Notes: generated from the sequence alone by a model not told the origin. Positions 10,785-24,216 are shown, counted from the stretch's first letter. The stretch: DNA of 50,308 nt from Copromyces sp. CBS 386.78 (GCA_030685235.1 MU839278.1:1-50308), one strand, 5' to 3'. Numbers and translations: made by a program.

Positions 10785-13336
10785 TATATTCGGTAATTAA
10801 ATTTCTAATTTAACTAAACCCTAAGGAATTTAATCGATTCTATTAATTTAAATATAATTCTTCCGATTTAGAGAATTTCCATTCTTAATTCTTTCGTCCG
10901 TATAAAATATATAAATTCCGTTTTACTTACTTCGAATTCTACCCCTCTTTTAATTACTTAATTTAAATAAATATTCTATACTATTTAGAACGTCCAATAA
11001 TTTTCTTCAATAATTTTAATTACTATAATAATATTAATATTATTAGCGAAACTAATAATAATCGTATTTTAAATAGTAGTTAACTTATAGTATAATAAGG
11101 TAATAAAGGGAATAAAAAGGATTAGTAAAAGGGGGGAACTTTATAATATATTTATTATAATATTATAAAATTAAGAAGTTTCGTTATTAAAGAAAAGAAA
11201 ATTTTTTCTTCTGGTAACGAAATTATTAACCTATTACAAGATTTATTTCGGGAATTATATTTCCTATAACGTATATAAGAGCTACCTATAATTAATTCTA
11301 TTGAATATACCCTTTAAATCGAAGAATATAAGAGATATTACGGCTTTAAATTTCTATATTGTATAAACTATATTAATAACTATTCGGACGGCGAATTCGG
11401 TTAAACGGCTTATTTAATTACTTATTTAGCTTTCTAAGAAGAAATTATATTCTTCCGCTACTTATATTAACCTTTTTATTACGAAGGCTTCGAAAATTTT
11501 TCTAATATTATTTAGAAGCGATATAGGCTATTATATTCTAACTAATTTTTATTATTCGGCGCTTTTTTTAAATTTTTTAAAAATAATTACTTTTATATTT
11601 TTAAATTATTAGAAGAAATATTTAAACCGGAGGTTCGCTATAGCGAAAGCTATTATCGCTTACTTAAATAATTCCCTATATATTTTTAAAAAATTATTTA
11701 AAAATTAATTAATACTTAATATTTTATTAAATACTATTTTTGAAAGGATTTCCTAAATATCTTCTTCGGAATTAAATTATTAATAAGTATTAAAGTATTA
11801 CCATTTAATAATTAAATCTAATTTAATAAATAGCTTATTAAAATTTTTACTTTTAAAAAGAAATAGTCGGTAAAAATATTTACTTTACTATTATAATTTT
11901 CAACTTCGTTCGCCCATTTATTTTATTTAAAGGGTAATAATTTTAGCGGATTTATTAAATAATAATTTCGTATCCTAGCCTACCTCTCTAATACCTAAAG
12001 TTTATTCGGGTTTTTTAATATTTTTATAATATAATTGTACTATTTTACTTTTTAAATCTTCGTAATAAATTTCTTCTTTTTTATTACTATTTTTATAAAT
12101 TCTCTTTAATTTAAAAACGTCTAATTCCTAAATTAAATTTATTATTTTTATTATACTTCCTTCGTTACTATTTTATACTTTAAATTCTATTAGTCCGCTT
12201 ATTTTCCCCGACCTTTCTTTTAATATAAAATAAATTCCTTTATAATATTAATAAATTTACTATCGAATTTATTAAATTTTAATTCGAATTCCTCTACCGT
12301 TTTAATCCCTTTTAAAATTAATATTCGTTTTTCCGCTGCTTCCTACACCTTTTCTATATTTATTAGATTCTAATTAAATCCTTCTTTTACTTCCGCTTTC
12401 CTATTTCTTTTTCCTATTTAAATTTAAATTTCCTAAGGGTAATAGTCCGAGCCTATTTGCCCGTACTATTATATTCCCTAATATTCGGCCTTAATACTTT
12501 ATAAAACCTATATATAATTAATTATCCTATTTTTCTCTTTTCTAATTGCGTTTCCGAACTTTATCAATTCCCTATAGGGGGTAACGAAGTTAAACTTCTA
12601 TTACTATACCTATATAAATAATTTTATAGCGCTTAAATTAATCCTATTCTCTAAATTTTAATTAGGGTAATAGAAGTTATAGTCCCCTATAGTTATATAT
12701 TAACCGGCCGGGGGTCTCTCTTCGAAGAGTTCGAGGAAGGGAAACCTTTATTAATATTCTGGCGTACTTTAGAGGAAAATAGAAGAATAAATAGAATAAA
12801 TAATTATTAATTTTCGTAAATTCTTCAATATTATTACGGCCTAATCTTTCCTAATTTAGAAATTTAAATCCTTTAAATTCTACTTCTTATTTATATAAAT
12901 TACCGCTCTACCCTTCTTTAAATAATCGATACTATAATATTTATTACCCTTCGGCTAGTAGATATCCCTATTCAAATTCCTGCCCGGCTTTTAGATTACT
13001 ACGATATTATAAGTCTCTTCTTATTCGAATAGCGTTTTCCCTTTTTTGTACAATTTCCCTATATTCTAATAGAATATTTTTAATTAAATTATTAATTACC
13101 CTATAAGAGGCTTCTTTCTAGTCCAACGGCGGGCTAGGGGGGTATTATTTCCTTAGAAGTAACGGTAGCGATTAAGGGCGTAATAGCGATAGAGCTAGTA
13201 CGGGTACGGTCGTTTACGCTTTAAGAGCGGGTATAAACGTCATCGGGCTTATACCTACGGGTTTCGGCCGAGAGCCGCCTCCAATCTTCTTGGGGCGGCC
13301 TCTTTTTCCTCCTCCTGCAAGTGATCTCTCCAAGGT

Positions 13337-13350
13337 TTGCTATTTTAATA
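13337..13350. repeat. Target-site duplication, right side of T2
   Basis: Exact repeat of 7722-7735. T1 resumes immediately afterwards and matches the uninterrupted T6 at about 23812. Confidence 0.88.
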
Positions 13351-14103
13351 GCCGTACGGATTACCCTATATAGGTTCTCTTTTAAAGCGCTTTCGACAGC
13401 CTACTTTATATTATTATTCGAACGTATAGTAAATTCGACGGTAATTTAAGCCCCCTTAATAGTAAATTAATATTTATAATTAGAAGAAATAAATTTTTTA
13501 ATAATGATAGTAAATAAATAGTAAAGGGTAGCGCTAACCTTATTTAATAATTTCTAAATAATATTAACTTATTTCTTTAATACTTTTTAAGCGTCATTTT
13601 TTATTTCCTTTAAAATAAATTTCTTTAAATCGTCGAAATCCTTCTTAATAATAAATTAGGTTTCGGCGGTTTCATTTATTTTAAGTATTTTAAACCTACT
13701 TTTCTTCGTAAGAATTTTCGCGAATTCGAAAAGGAACTTTCGAATTTAGCGACGGTCGTCGGTCGTTATAGCGGCGTAGTCCGTAATTTTATTTACTATA
13801 ACAATAAATTTCTTTATAGTTATATTATCTTCTTCCGTTTTCTCCGAAGTTTTTATAGTAAATATAGCGTCGGGGTCGTTATATTTTAAAATACTTCTAA
13901 GGGGGTTGTAAACGCTATTTTCGAACCTACTCGCACTTCTATTAATTATTATCGATAATAACGGTTCAACGCTATCGCTATAGTCGTCGTAAGATATCGC
14001 AGAGGGGGTAAATGACCCTCCTAAATCGATTGCCGTTGTCGGTTTTCGTTTTGGAGCACTTCCTGACCAGAAATCGGCGTTTCCGGTTTCGGCGTCGTTT
14101 TTA
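13351..14103 (-). mobile_element. LINE copy T1, right segment (ORF1 and 5' end)
   Basis: Continuation of T1 after the T2 insertion, homologous to T6 at about 23830-24571 and T5 at about 36010-36767. It holds ORF1, the gag-like nucleic-acid-binding protein gene of two-ORF LINEs of the Tad clade. T1 measures about 6.5 kb here without its 3' UTR. The outer 80 bp are nearly free of RIP (ttggagcacttcctgaccag), whereas the interior is heavily mutated. Confidence 0.85.
13745..14103 (-). pseudogene. LINE ORF1 N-terminal frame in T1
   Basis: About 119 codons without a stop, starting from the first bases of the element and reading NDAETGNADFWSGSAPKRK at the N-terminus. An acidic stretch (YDDYSDSVEP), a conserved segment (RFENSVYNPLRSILKYNDPD) and an EKTEED-rich region follow, then a stop after DDRR that is probably a mutated codon, because homology continues to 13351. 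No Met lies near the start. The homologous frames in T6 (24217-24571) and T5 (36478-36767) are conserved in protein sequence. I recognise no domain. The ORF1 call rests on position upstream of ORF2 in the element. Confidence 0.65.
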
Positions 14104-15877
14104 TTAATTAATTATTTATAGATAGCCGACTATTAAATAATGGTAACCGATTAGTTATAAACAAAAAAGAATTCTAAATTTATTTAAACGATAGAACTTA
14201 AATTAAAAGAATCCTTTTATAAATATTATAGTTTAGTAGGCTAAACGAATACCGTTTGGCAATCGAACTAGAAGGAGAGTAGCGTAATAAATTCGCGCGG
14301 TATTTATAAATATATTCGATTATAATACTAGAATAAAAAAATATAGGAAAAATAGGAAGAGGAAGAATTAAATTGCGCTAACTATAATAATTACTTAACT
14401 ACGAAAGTAATACCGAAATAATTGATTAACGTTCTTCGTAGGCGAAGAGTTTACGAAATATATTAAATATTAATTTTTAATTCCTAATAATTTTATAATA
14501 TTATTAAACCTAATTTTCGTTAATTGGAAGGGGACTGATAAAGCTATTAATTACTATCGAAGAATTAATATTAATATTTTTTCTATTAAAATTAAAAACG
14601 GGAATAGAGGAATAATTAGCTAAAAATATTTTACAATATCCTTTATACTAATAATCTTCGACCTTTATATTCTAATAGCGAAGGAAAATATTAAAGTCGT
14701 ATGGAAGACCGTCCGCGGTTAAACGTTTACGTACGTTTTTAAAGAAATTAATATAAACGCTACGAAGATAACGAATTAAAGGACTAGAATCGTTTTAGGA
14801 GCGGGATAAATTAATAACTATAATTTAAATAGCGTTATATTTATCGTAATAACCTAACGGAATATTTAATATATATTTCGTATTAATAATAAGATAAATA
14901 GTATTCTATTTGCTAGCGTTTCGAAGAATATTAAAAAAGAAAACGAAAAAAAAACCGCGGGAAGAAATTTACTTTTAATATTAATATAGTGAATATATTC
15001 CGTAAAAAATATACGAAATGTAATTATATTAAGGGATAAAATATTATAAACGTAATTAATAAATTTTAAATTATAGTAAAAGTAAAGAATATAATAGACG
15101 GCGCTAATTAATATAATTAATAAGAAGGAAGGGAAGCGAATATAAGGATAAAAAAGATTTACCGACTAGAAGGAAAATTAAAGGTAAAATTAGAAATTAA
15201 TATCCGGATAAAGGATTAAAGTTCGGGTGCCGGGGTAAAAGGGAATATAAGGGAATAAGGGAATTTAGGGGATGGGGAATTTATTATATAGATAAAATTA
15301 ATATTACGCTTAATAATATTGCGGTTAATACGAATTACGAAGCTTAAGGGATTGGATATATAGCCGGGAGGACGGTCGGGAATACGGCTAATAAAAGAAG
15401 ACGCTATTTTAAAAACTAATTAAATAAGGAAGAAAGGGAAATTCGAAAAATAATAGCGGGGAAGAAGTTTTATAGAAGGAAAGAAGGGGCCCTTACGCTT
15501 ATATAAACTTTAGTAAAGTCGTAAGAATTTAGGGAATAACGACGAAGCGGGAATAAGGGTAAACGAATAGGAAGGGATAATTACTATAAACGGTTTAAGA
15601 GGAAGGAATAATATACGAAAATAATATTTCGATTATTTTAATATTAGATCGAAAGCGGTAGAAAGGAAGTAACTTATTTACTAAAGCGGTAGGTAAGTAC
15701 TGCTATAAATAGAATTGAAATAGAGTAGGCGTAATTTATTTATAACCGAAAAGACCTAATAATTTTCATTTAACGGCGCTTATCGCCGTACGGTTTCCTC
15801 TAGAGAACTAGGAGAAGTACCCTATACTAATAAGGCGCTATAGATAAGTAGCATAGGGAATAAGACTATTATTATTA
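14104..15877 (+). mobile_element. LINE copy T4, 5'-truncated, plus strand
   Basis: The reverse complement of the 3' third of T1, T2 and T6: it matches T1 from about 3480 leftwards and then the 3' UTR shared with T2. It ends in gactattattatta at 15862-15877. It lies between the 5' end of T1 and the interior of T5. I could not define a clean target duplication; short T-rich similarity occurs at both borders. RIP is heavy, with stops throughout. The 3' UTR hairpin (cggcg-cttat-cgccg) is retained at about 15774. Confidence 0.84.
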
Positions 15878-17379
15878 CTTTTTTATTATTATTTCTTTTA
15901 ATTACTTTTTACAGTTTATAGTAATGAGTTTTAGTATTTATAATGGGGGTAGTAGTATTTTTATTACCGGGGGCGGATTTATTATAATTATTAGAAATTT
16001 CTCTATTAATACTTATTCTTTAGCCTATTTAGTTTTAGTAGTATTATTTTCTAGTTTGTCGGCGGGTGGCCAACCTTTTATTCTTCTTATTTAAACGTAG
16101 TTAACTATTTAAACTATAATCCTTCGGACGAACCTTATTTAGTTCGTACGGGTAAATTTTTTTTCGAAAGTTTTAATTTATTTATTAAAATAGAGGTCGA
16201 GTAACGGATAAAAGGTTTCTATTTTTAAATTCTTTATTAATATAGTTTTATATATTTTGGCGATAATTTTTAAATATTTGGTTTAGTATTTAGTTAATTC
16301 GATTATTATCCTTCATAATTTATTATAAATTTTAGTCGGTTGGTAGAAAATTAATATTCCGTATATAATTACGCTCTAAATATATTTAATATAAATTTCT
16401 TTTATTCGTATAAAAGAATAATTTTAAATTTTTGCCGTTAATTGTATTAATACGTTTATTTACGTAATTATTTTTTTTTTTACTACTTTTATATATATTT
16501 AGTAATTGAATTTCCGATTTAGTTAAATTCTAAGGAATTCAGTCGATTCTATTAGTTTAAATACGATTCTTTTAATTTAGAGAGTTTCTGTTCTTAGTTC
16601 CTTCGTCCGTATAAAATGTATAAGTTTTATTTTATTTATTTCGAATTCTATTCTTTTTTTAATTATTTAATCCGAATAAATATTTTATATTGTTTGGAGC
16701 GTTTAATAATTTTCTTTGGTAATTTTAATTATTGCGATAATATTAGTATAGTCGGCGAAGCCGACGGTAATTGTATTTTAAATAATAATTAATTTACGGT
16801 ATAATAGGGTAATAAAAAGAATAAAAAGGATTAGTAAGAGGGGGGAGCTTTATAGTACGTTTATTATAATATTATAAGGTTGAGAGGTTTCGTTATCGAA
16901 GAAAAGAGAATTTTTTCTCCCCGTAATAAAGTTATTAATTTATTAGAGGATTTATTTTAGGAATTATATTTCTTATAGTGTATATAAGAGTTACTTATAA
17001 TTAATTCTATTGAATGCGCCTTTTAAATTGAAGAGTATAAAAGATATTATAATTTTAAATTTTTATATTATATAAACCGTATCGGTAATTATTCGGATGG
17101 CGAATTTGGTTAAACGGCTTACTCGGTTATTTATTTAACTTTCCGGGAGGAAATTATATTCTTCTACTACCTATATTAACCTCTTTACTATAAGGGCTTC
17201 GAAGATTTTTCTAACGTTATTTAAAAGTAATATAAGCTTTTATACCCCGGCTAGTTTTTATTATTCGGTATTTTTACTAAATTTTTTAAAAATAATTATT
17301 TTGATGTTCTTAAATTATTAGGGGAAATATCCGAATTGGAGGCTCGTTATAGTAAAAGCCGCTATTATTTATTTAAATA
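15878..17379 (-). mobile_element. LINE copy T5, segment 1 (ORF2, reverse transcriptase)
   Basis: Minus-strand LINE matching T1 from about 3815 to 5300. The reverse transcriptase site reads F-A-D-Y at 16748-16759. It is cut at the left by T4/T1 and at the right by T6. T5 is the oldest copy by position, because T1, T6 and T7 all interrupt it. It resumes at 24572. Confidence 0.85.
17365..17379. repeat. Target-site duplication, left side of T6
   Basis: ttatttatttaaata occurs here and at 24572-24586. T5 continues from the second copy in the same register as T1 and T2. Up to two of the leading T residues may belong to the LINE 5' end. Confidence 0.82.
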
Positions 17380-18550
17380 ATAATAATAATAGTCTTATTC
17401 CCTATACTACTTATCTATAGCGCTTTATTGGTATAGGGTACTTCTCCTAGTTCTCTAGAGGAAATTGTGCGGCGATAAGCGCCGTCGGATAAAAACTGTT
17501 AGCTCCTTTCGGTTGCGAATAAATCGCGCCTACTCTATTTCGATTCTATTTGTAGCAATATTTACCTACCGCTTTAATAAATAAATTACTTCCTTTCTAC
17601 CGCTTTTAATTTAATATTAGAATAATTGAAATACCGTTCTTGTATACCGCTCTTTCTTCCTAACCCGCTTATAATAATCGTCCTTTCCCTATCGTTTCCC
17701 CTTATTCCCGTTTCGTTATTATTTTCCAAATTCCTATAATTCTACTAAAGTTTATATAAGCGTAAAGGCCCTTTCTTTCCTTCTATATAAAAACTCCTTC
17801 CCGCCGCTATTTTTCGAATTTTCCTTTCTTCTTTATTTAATTAATTTTTAAAATAGCGTCCTCTTCTATTGGCTATATTCCCGACCGTCCTTCCGGCCAT
17901 ATATTTAACCTTTTAAGCTTTACGATTCGTATTAATTGCAATATTATTAAATATAGTATTAATTTCGTCTATATAATAGATTCCTTATTTTTTAAATTCT
18001 CCCGCTCTTTTACGCCCCCTTCTTCCCTAGCGCCCGAATTTTAAACCCTTGTCCGGGTATTGACTTTTAACCCTACCTTTAATCTTCTTCCCGGCCAATA
18101 AAATTTTCTTATCCTTACATTTACCTCCCTTTCTTTTTATTAATTACGTTAATTAGTACCGTCTATTATATTCCTTATTTTTATTATAATTTAAAATTTA
18201 TTAATTATATTTATAATATTCCGTCCTTTAATATAATTATATTCTATACGCTCTTCGTAGAATATATTTATTATATTAATATTAAGAGTAAGTTTCCTCC
18301 TACGGTTTTCTTTTTATTTTCTTCTCTAACGTTCTTCGAAATATTAGTAAGTAGAATACTATTTATCCTATTACTAATATAAATATATATTAGATATTAT
18401 TGGGTTATTATAATAAATATAACGTTATTTAGGTTGTAGTTATTATTTTATCCTATTCTTAAAATAATATTAATCCCTTAATTCGTTGTTTTTATAGCGT
18501 TTATATCGATTTCTTTAAGAATGTATATGAACGTTTAATTATAAACGGTT

Positions 18551-18558
18551 TTTTATAT
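18551..18558. repeat. 8-bp target duplication of the 412-bp element
   Basis: ttttatat recurs at 18971-18978. The empty site in T1 and T2 (around 2876 and 8909) carries only one AT-rich copy. Confidence 0.82.
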
Positions 18559-18970
18559 GAGAACGTCTTTTCGCACTGCCATGAAAGTCTTTTTACACTG
18601 TAGTAAAAAATGAAACTAGGTGTAACTTATCTAAGTAAAGGCTTAGGTAAGTAAGAGTAGTATTGGAATTTTCCTTATTTCTTTCTCTATAATATAGTGC
18701 CTACGATTATATCGCAACGTTATTCCGCAGAGAGTTATAACTAAAAGGTAATGATTTTAATAAAATTTATTCCTTTTTAATATTTCGTTTTAGAAAGACG
18801 CTAGAAGCTAGATAAAAAATCCTTGTAAATGCTGTTTTATAGAGTAAAAAATACCAAATATTCCAACCCTATTCTTATACATCTTACCCTAAATTTGGCC
18901 AAGTTATAGAAATATGCCTTTTTGCCGACAGTGTATAAAGACTTTTATGGCAGTGCGAAAAGACGTTCTC
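18559..18970. mobile_element. Non-autonomous terminal-inverted-repeat element, 412 bp
   Basis: Begins gagaacgtcttttcgcactg and ends in the reverse complement; the inverted repeat is perfect for about 23 bp and imperfect for about 40. Each end holds two related blocks 22 bp apart (gtcttttcgcactg and gtctttttacactg). The 8-bp target duplication fits hAT or P superfamily transposons. No coding capacity was found. CA and TG are frequent, so RIP has not acted on it, unlike the LINE around it. It shares termini, size and an internal ccaagttata block near the right end with the 414-bp element at 47680. The superfamily is an inference. Confidence 0.85.
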
Positions 18971-20773
18971 TTTTATATAACCCCAACGTCCTTCTTCGTT
19001 ATTAGAATATAAAGGTTAAAGATTATTAGTATAAAAAATATTACGAAATATTTTTAGCCGATTACCCTTCCGCTCCTATTTTCGGCTTTAGTAGAGGAGG
19101 TGCTAATATTAATTCCCCAATAAGAGTTAATAGTTTTGTTAACCCCCCCCCCCCCGCTAACGAAGATTAGGCCTAATAGCGCCGTAAGGTTATTAGGAAT
19201 TAAAAATTAATATTTAATATATTTCGCGAATTTTTCGCCTACGAAGAATATTAGTTAATTATTTCGGTACCGTTTTTATAGTTAGGTAATTATTATAGTT
19301 AGTATAATTTAATTCTTCTTCCTTTTATTTCTTTTATATTCTTTTATTCTAATATTGTAATTAAATATATTTACGAATATTGCGCAAATTTATTGCGCTA
19401 CTCTCCTTCTAATTCGATTATTAAATAGTATTCGTTTAATTTATTAAATTATAATATTTACGAAAGGATTTTCTTAATTTGGGTTCCGTCGTTTAAATAA
19501 ATTTAGAATTTTTCTTTCTTTTATAATTAATTAATTATTATTATCTAGTAATTAGTTATCTATAAATAATTTAGAATAATATATATAAAAGCTTTTTTAT
19601 CTGTACTATAAAAATAAATTAGCGTTATAATATCCGGAATTTTCTTTTGGAAGAAGGAGGATTGGAAGTTTATAACTTTTGTCTTTACTTAGGTAAGAAG
19701 GGAATTCTTCGTTTTGGGTAATAGGTATTATTCGTCGTTATTTTCCGGTTGTTAGGCTTTTTTCTTTTTTCGTTTCGTATTAATTATATATTATTTTATA
19801 ATATTATTATTAAATTTCGGGTTAAAGTCGGCGATAGTAAATTCGTACTGTCGGCCTAATTTAATTACTATTGTTATTAATTGGTAGTTATAGTACGATA
19901 TTTATTCTCTTATTATTATTTTTTTTAATCATTTTTTATAATCCGTAGCGGTTAGTTCTAGTATTTATAATAGGGGTGGCGGCGCCCCCGTTACTAGGGG
20001 CGGACTTATTATAATTATTAGAAGTTTTTCTATTAGTACTTATTCTTTAACTTATTTAATTTTAGTAGTATTACTTTCTAGTTTGTCGGCGGGTAGCCGA
20101 CTTTTTATTCTCTTTATTTAAATATAGCTAACTACCTAAGTTATAGTCCTTTGGACGAACCCTATTTAATTTATATGGGTAAACCTTTTTTCGAAGGCTT
20201 TAATTTATTTATTAAAGTAGAAGTCGAACGGTAGATAAAAGGTTTCCGTTTTTAAATTCTTTATTAATATAGTTTTATACGCCTTAGTAATAATTTTTAA
20301 ATATTTAGTTTAGTATTTAACTAATTTAATTATTATTATTTGTAGTTTATTATAGATTTCGGTTGGCTAATTGAAGGTTAATATTTTATATATAATTACG
20401 TTTTAAATATATTTAATATAAATTTCCTTCGTTCGCGTAAAAAAGTAACCCTAAATTTTCGCCGCTAATTATATTAATACGTTCGTTTACGTAACTATTT
20501 TTTTATTATTATTTCTATATATATTCGGTAATTGAATTTCCAATTTAATTAAACCCTAAAAAATTTAATCGATTTTGTTAATTTAAATATAATTCCTCCG
20601 ATTTAGAGAATTTCCGTTTTTAATTCCTTCGTTTACGTAAAATGTATAAGTTCCATTTTATTTACTTCGAATTCTATCCTTCTTTTAATTATTTAATTTA
20701 AATAAATATCCTATATTATTTAAAATATCCGATAATTTTTTTTAATAATTTTAATTATTATAATAATATTAGT

Positions 20774-20785
20774 ATTATTAGCGAA
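20774..20785 (-). other. Mutated reverse transcriptase site of T6
   Basis: Minus-strand codons TTC GCT AAT AAT give F-A-N-N in place of F-A-D-D. Both catalytic aspartates are changed by G-to-A transitions typical of RIP. Confidence 0.78.
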
Positions 20786-23700
20786 GCTAATAGTAATTAT
20801 ATTTTAGATAATAATTAATTTATAGTATAATAGGGTAATAAAGAAAATAAAAAAGATTAATAAGAGGGAGGAATTTTATAGTATACTTATTATAATATTA
20901 TAAGGTTAGGAAATTTTATTATTAAAGAAAAGAGAACTTTTTTTTTTAATAATAAAATTATTAATTTATTAGAGGATTTATTTCGGGAATTATATTTTTT
21001 ATAGCGTATATAAGAATTATTTATAATTAATTCTATTAAATACGCCCTTTAAATTGAGGAGTATAAAAGATATTACGGCTTTAAGTTTTGATATTATATA
21101 AATTACGTTAATAATTATTCGGACGGCGAATTTAGTTGAACGGCTTGCTTAATTACTTATTTAACCTTTTAAGAGGAAATTATATTCTTCTACTATTTAT
21201 ATTAATTTCTTTATTATAAAAGCTTCGAAGATTTTTTTAACGTTATTTAAAAGTAATATAGGCCGCTATACTTTAATTAATTTTTATTATTCGGCGCTTT
21301 TTTCAAATTTTTTAAAAATAATTACTTTTATATTTTTAAATTATTAAGGGAAGTATCCGAACCGGAGGTTTGCTACGGCGAAAGCCGTTATCGCTTATTT
21401 AAATAGTTCTTTATATATTTTTAGAAATTTATTTAAAAATTAGTCGATACTTAGTATTTTATTGGGCGCTATTTTCGAAAAGACTTCTTAAATATCTTTT
21501 TTAGTAATTAAGTTATTAATAAGTATTAAGGTATCGCCGTTTAATAATTAAATTTAATTTGGTAGATAGCCTATTAGGATTTTTATTTTTGGGAAGAAAC
21601 GGTCGGTAAGGATATTTGCCTTACTATTATAATTTTCGATTTCGTTTGCCCGTTCGTTTTATTTAAAAAGTAATAATTTTAGTAAATTTATTAAATAATA
21701 ATTTTGTATTCTAGCTTACTTTTTTAATAATTAAAGTTTATTCGGGTTTTTCGATATACTTATAATATAGTCGCGCTATTTCGCTTTTTAAATTTTTATA
21801 ATAAATTTCTTCTTTTTTATTATTACTTCTATAAATTCTTTTTAATTTAAAGGCGTCCGGTTTTTAAATTAAGCCTATTATTTCTATTATACTTCTTTCG
21901 TTATTATTTTATATTCTAAATTCTATTAGTTTACTTATTTTTTTTAACTTTTCTTTTAATATAGGACGAATTCTTTTGTAATATTAACGAATTTACCGTC
22001 GAGCTTATTAAATTTTAGTTCGAACTCTTTTACCGTTTCGATCCTTTTTAGGATCGATATTCGTTTTTCCGCCGCTTCCCGTACCTTTTCCGCATCTATT
22101 AGATTCTAATTAAATTTTTCTTTTACTTCCGCTTTCTTATTTTTTTTTCCTATTTAGACCTAGATTTCTTAGGGGTAGTAGTCCGAGTCCGTTTGCCCGT
22201 ACCGTTGTATTTTCTAGTATTCGGCTTCGATACTTTATAAAATTTATATATAGTCGATTATTTTATTTTTCTTTTTTTTAATTATAGTTTTAAATTTCGT
22301 TAGTTCCCCGCGGGGGATAATAAGGTTAAACTTCTATTACTATACTTATATAAGTAATTTTACGGCGTTTAGGCTAATTCTATTCTCTAAATTTTAATTA
22401 GGGTAATAGAGGTTATAGTCTTTTATAATTATATATTGGCCGGCCGGGGGCCTTTCTTTGAGGAATTCGAAGAGGGGAGACCTTTATTAATATTTTGGCT
22501 TACTTCAGAGGTAGATAGGGGAGTAAATAAAGTAAATAATTATTAGTTCTTATAAATTCTTTAATATTATTACAGCTTAATTTTTCTTAACCTAGAAGTT
22601 TAAATCCTTTAAATTCTATTTCTTATTTATATAAATTATTATTTTACCTTTTTTTAAATAATTAATATTATAATATTTATTACCCTTCGGCCAGTAAATA
22701 TCCCTATTTAAATTTTTACCCGGCTTTTAGATTACTACAATATTATAAGTTTCCTTTTATTCGAATAATATTTTCCTTCTTTCGTACAATTTCCCTATAT
22801 TCTAATAAAATATTTTTAATTAAATTAATAATTATTTTATAAGAGGTTTCTTTTTAGTTTAATAATAGGCTAAAGGGGTATTATTCCTTTAGAAGTAATA
22901 GTAGCGATTAAAGGTATAATAGTAATAAAATTAGTATAAATATAGTTATTTATATTTTAGGAGTAGGTATAAACGTTTATTAAGTTTATATTTACGGGTT
23001 TCGGCCGAAAGCTACCTTTAATCTTCTTAGGGCGGCTTTTTTTTCCTCTTCCTATAAATAATTTTTTTAAAATTATAATTAAACGGGAATTAGGGGGGCG
23101 TTAGGGATTACGATATTTTCTTCCGTTTTTATTATCGGTTTTAATATTAATTTAGCTGGTCTTTTATAAGTAGTAAAGTTGCGAGGCCTTTCGGCGTAGT
23201 CGATAAATATTTTTATATAGGCCGTTTTTACGAGCGGGTATTTCTTTTTATTAAAAGCCAAATACCCCAACTTCTTATATAGTTTATAAAAAATTAAAGA
23301 ACTATTTTTATTTAAAGGGTAATTCTTTTTTCCTATATACGGCCTTTTATACTTAATTTTATTATAATAATTATAAGCGTCTTCTTAATAATAGAATTTC
23401 GCTATATATTTAAAATATTAATATTTAAAGTACTATTAGGCGGAGGCTATAGTTTAGAACGGTTCGTATACGTATATATTATTGTTTTAGAAGAAAAAAT
23501 TCTTTTAGAGGAAGATTGTAGCCTTCGCGGTCGCAATTTCTATTAGGAATATTCTTCTTTCTTCCCCTTTACATCTCTTTTAAAGTTTAATCCGAATAAT
23601 TTCCGCTTCTTTATTCCTCTCCTTTATTTTTTATATAATTAATTCGAATTATTTTATATTAATATTAGCCTACAGGATTCTTTTAATTAAAATAATTATA

Positions 23701-24216
23701 GTAAAAATACGATAACTTCTTTTTTAAAAACTTTTTTAATTTAAATTTAATATTTCTAATATTAATCCTTAGTTAGTTTATTAAAAATAATTACATAATT
23801 TCCGTTCGTTACTATTTTAATAATTACGTAGATTATTTTATATAAGCTCTCTTTTAAAGCGCTTTCGATGGCCTACATTATATTATCGTTCGAATACGTA
23901 GTAAATTCGGCAGTAATTTAAGCCCCTTTAATAGTAAATTAATATTTATAATTGGAGGGGATAAATTTTTTAATAGTAATAATAAGTAAGTAATAGAGGG
24001 TAGCGTTAATTTTATCCAGCGATTTCTAAATAATATTAACTTATTTCTTCGGCGCTTCTTAAACGTTTTTTTTATTTCTTTCGAAATAAATTTCTTTAAA
24101 TCGTTAATATCCTTTTTAATAATAAATTAAACTTTAATAATTTTATTTACTTTAAATATCCTAAACCTACTTTTCTTCATAAAAGTTTTTACGAATTTAA
24201 AAAAGAATTTTCGAAT

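Larger units (their letters stand above)
7736..13336 (-). mobile_element. Tad-like LINE copy T2, 5'-truncated, inserted in T1
   Basis: Minus-strand LINE with its 3' triplet tail (ataataataa) at the left and a 3' UTR at about 7750-8030, followed by ORF2. The right end stops inside the 5' half of ORF2 (homologous to about 6975 of T1), so the copy is 5' truncated as in incomplete target-primed reverse transcription. The reverse transcriptase site reads FANN at 11039-11050. It contains the plus-strand fragment T3 at 10467-10784. A 14-bp target duplication flanks it. RIP is heavy in the body, but the last 200 bp at the truncated 5' edge keep CA and TG (for example cgtcatcgg and ctgcaagtgat). Confidence 0.9.
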
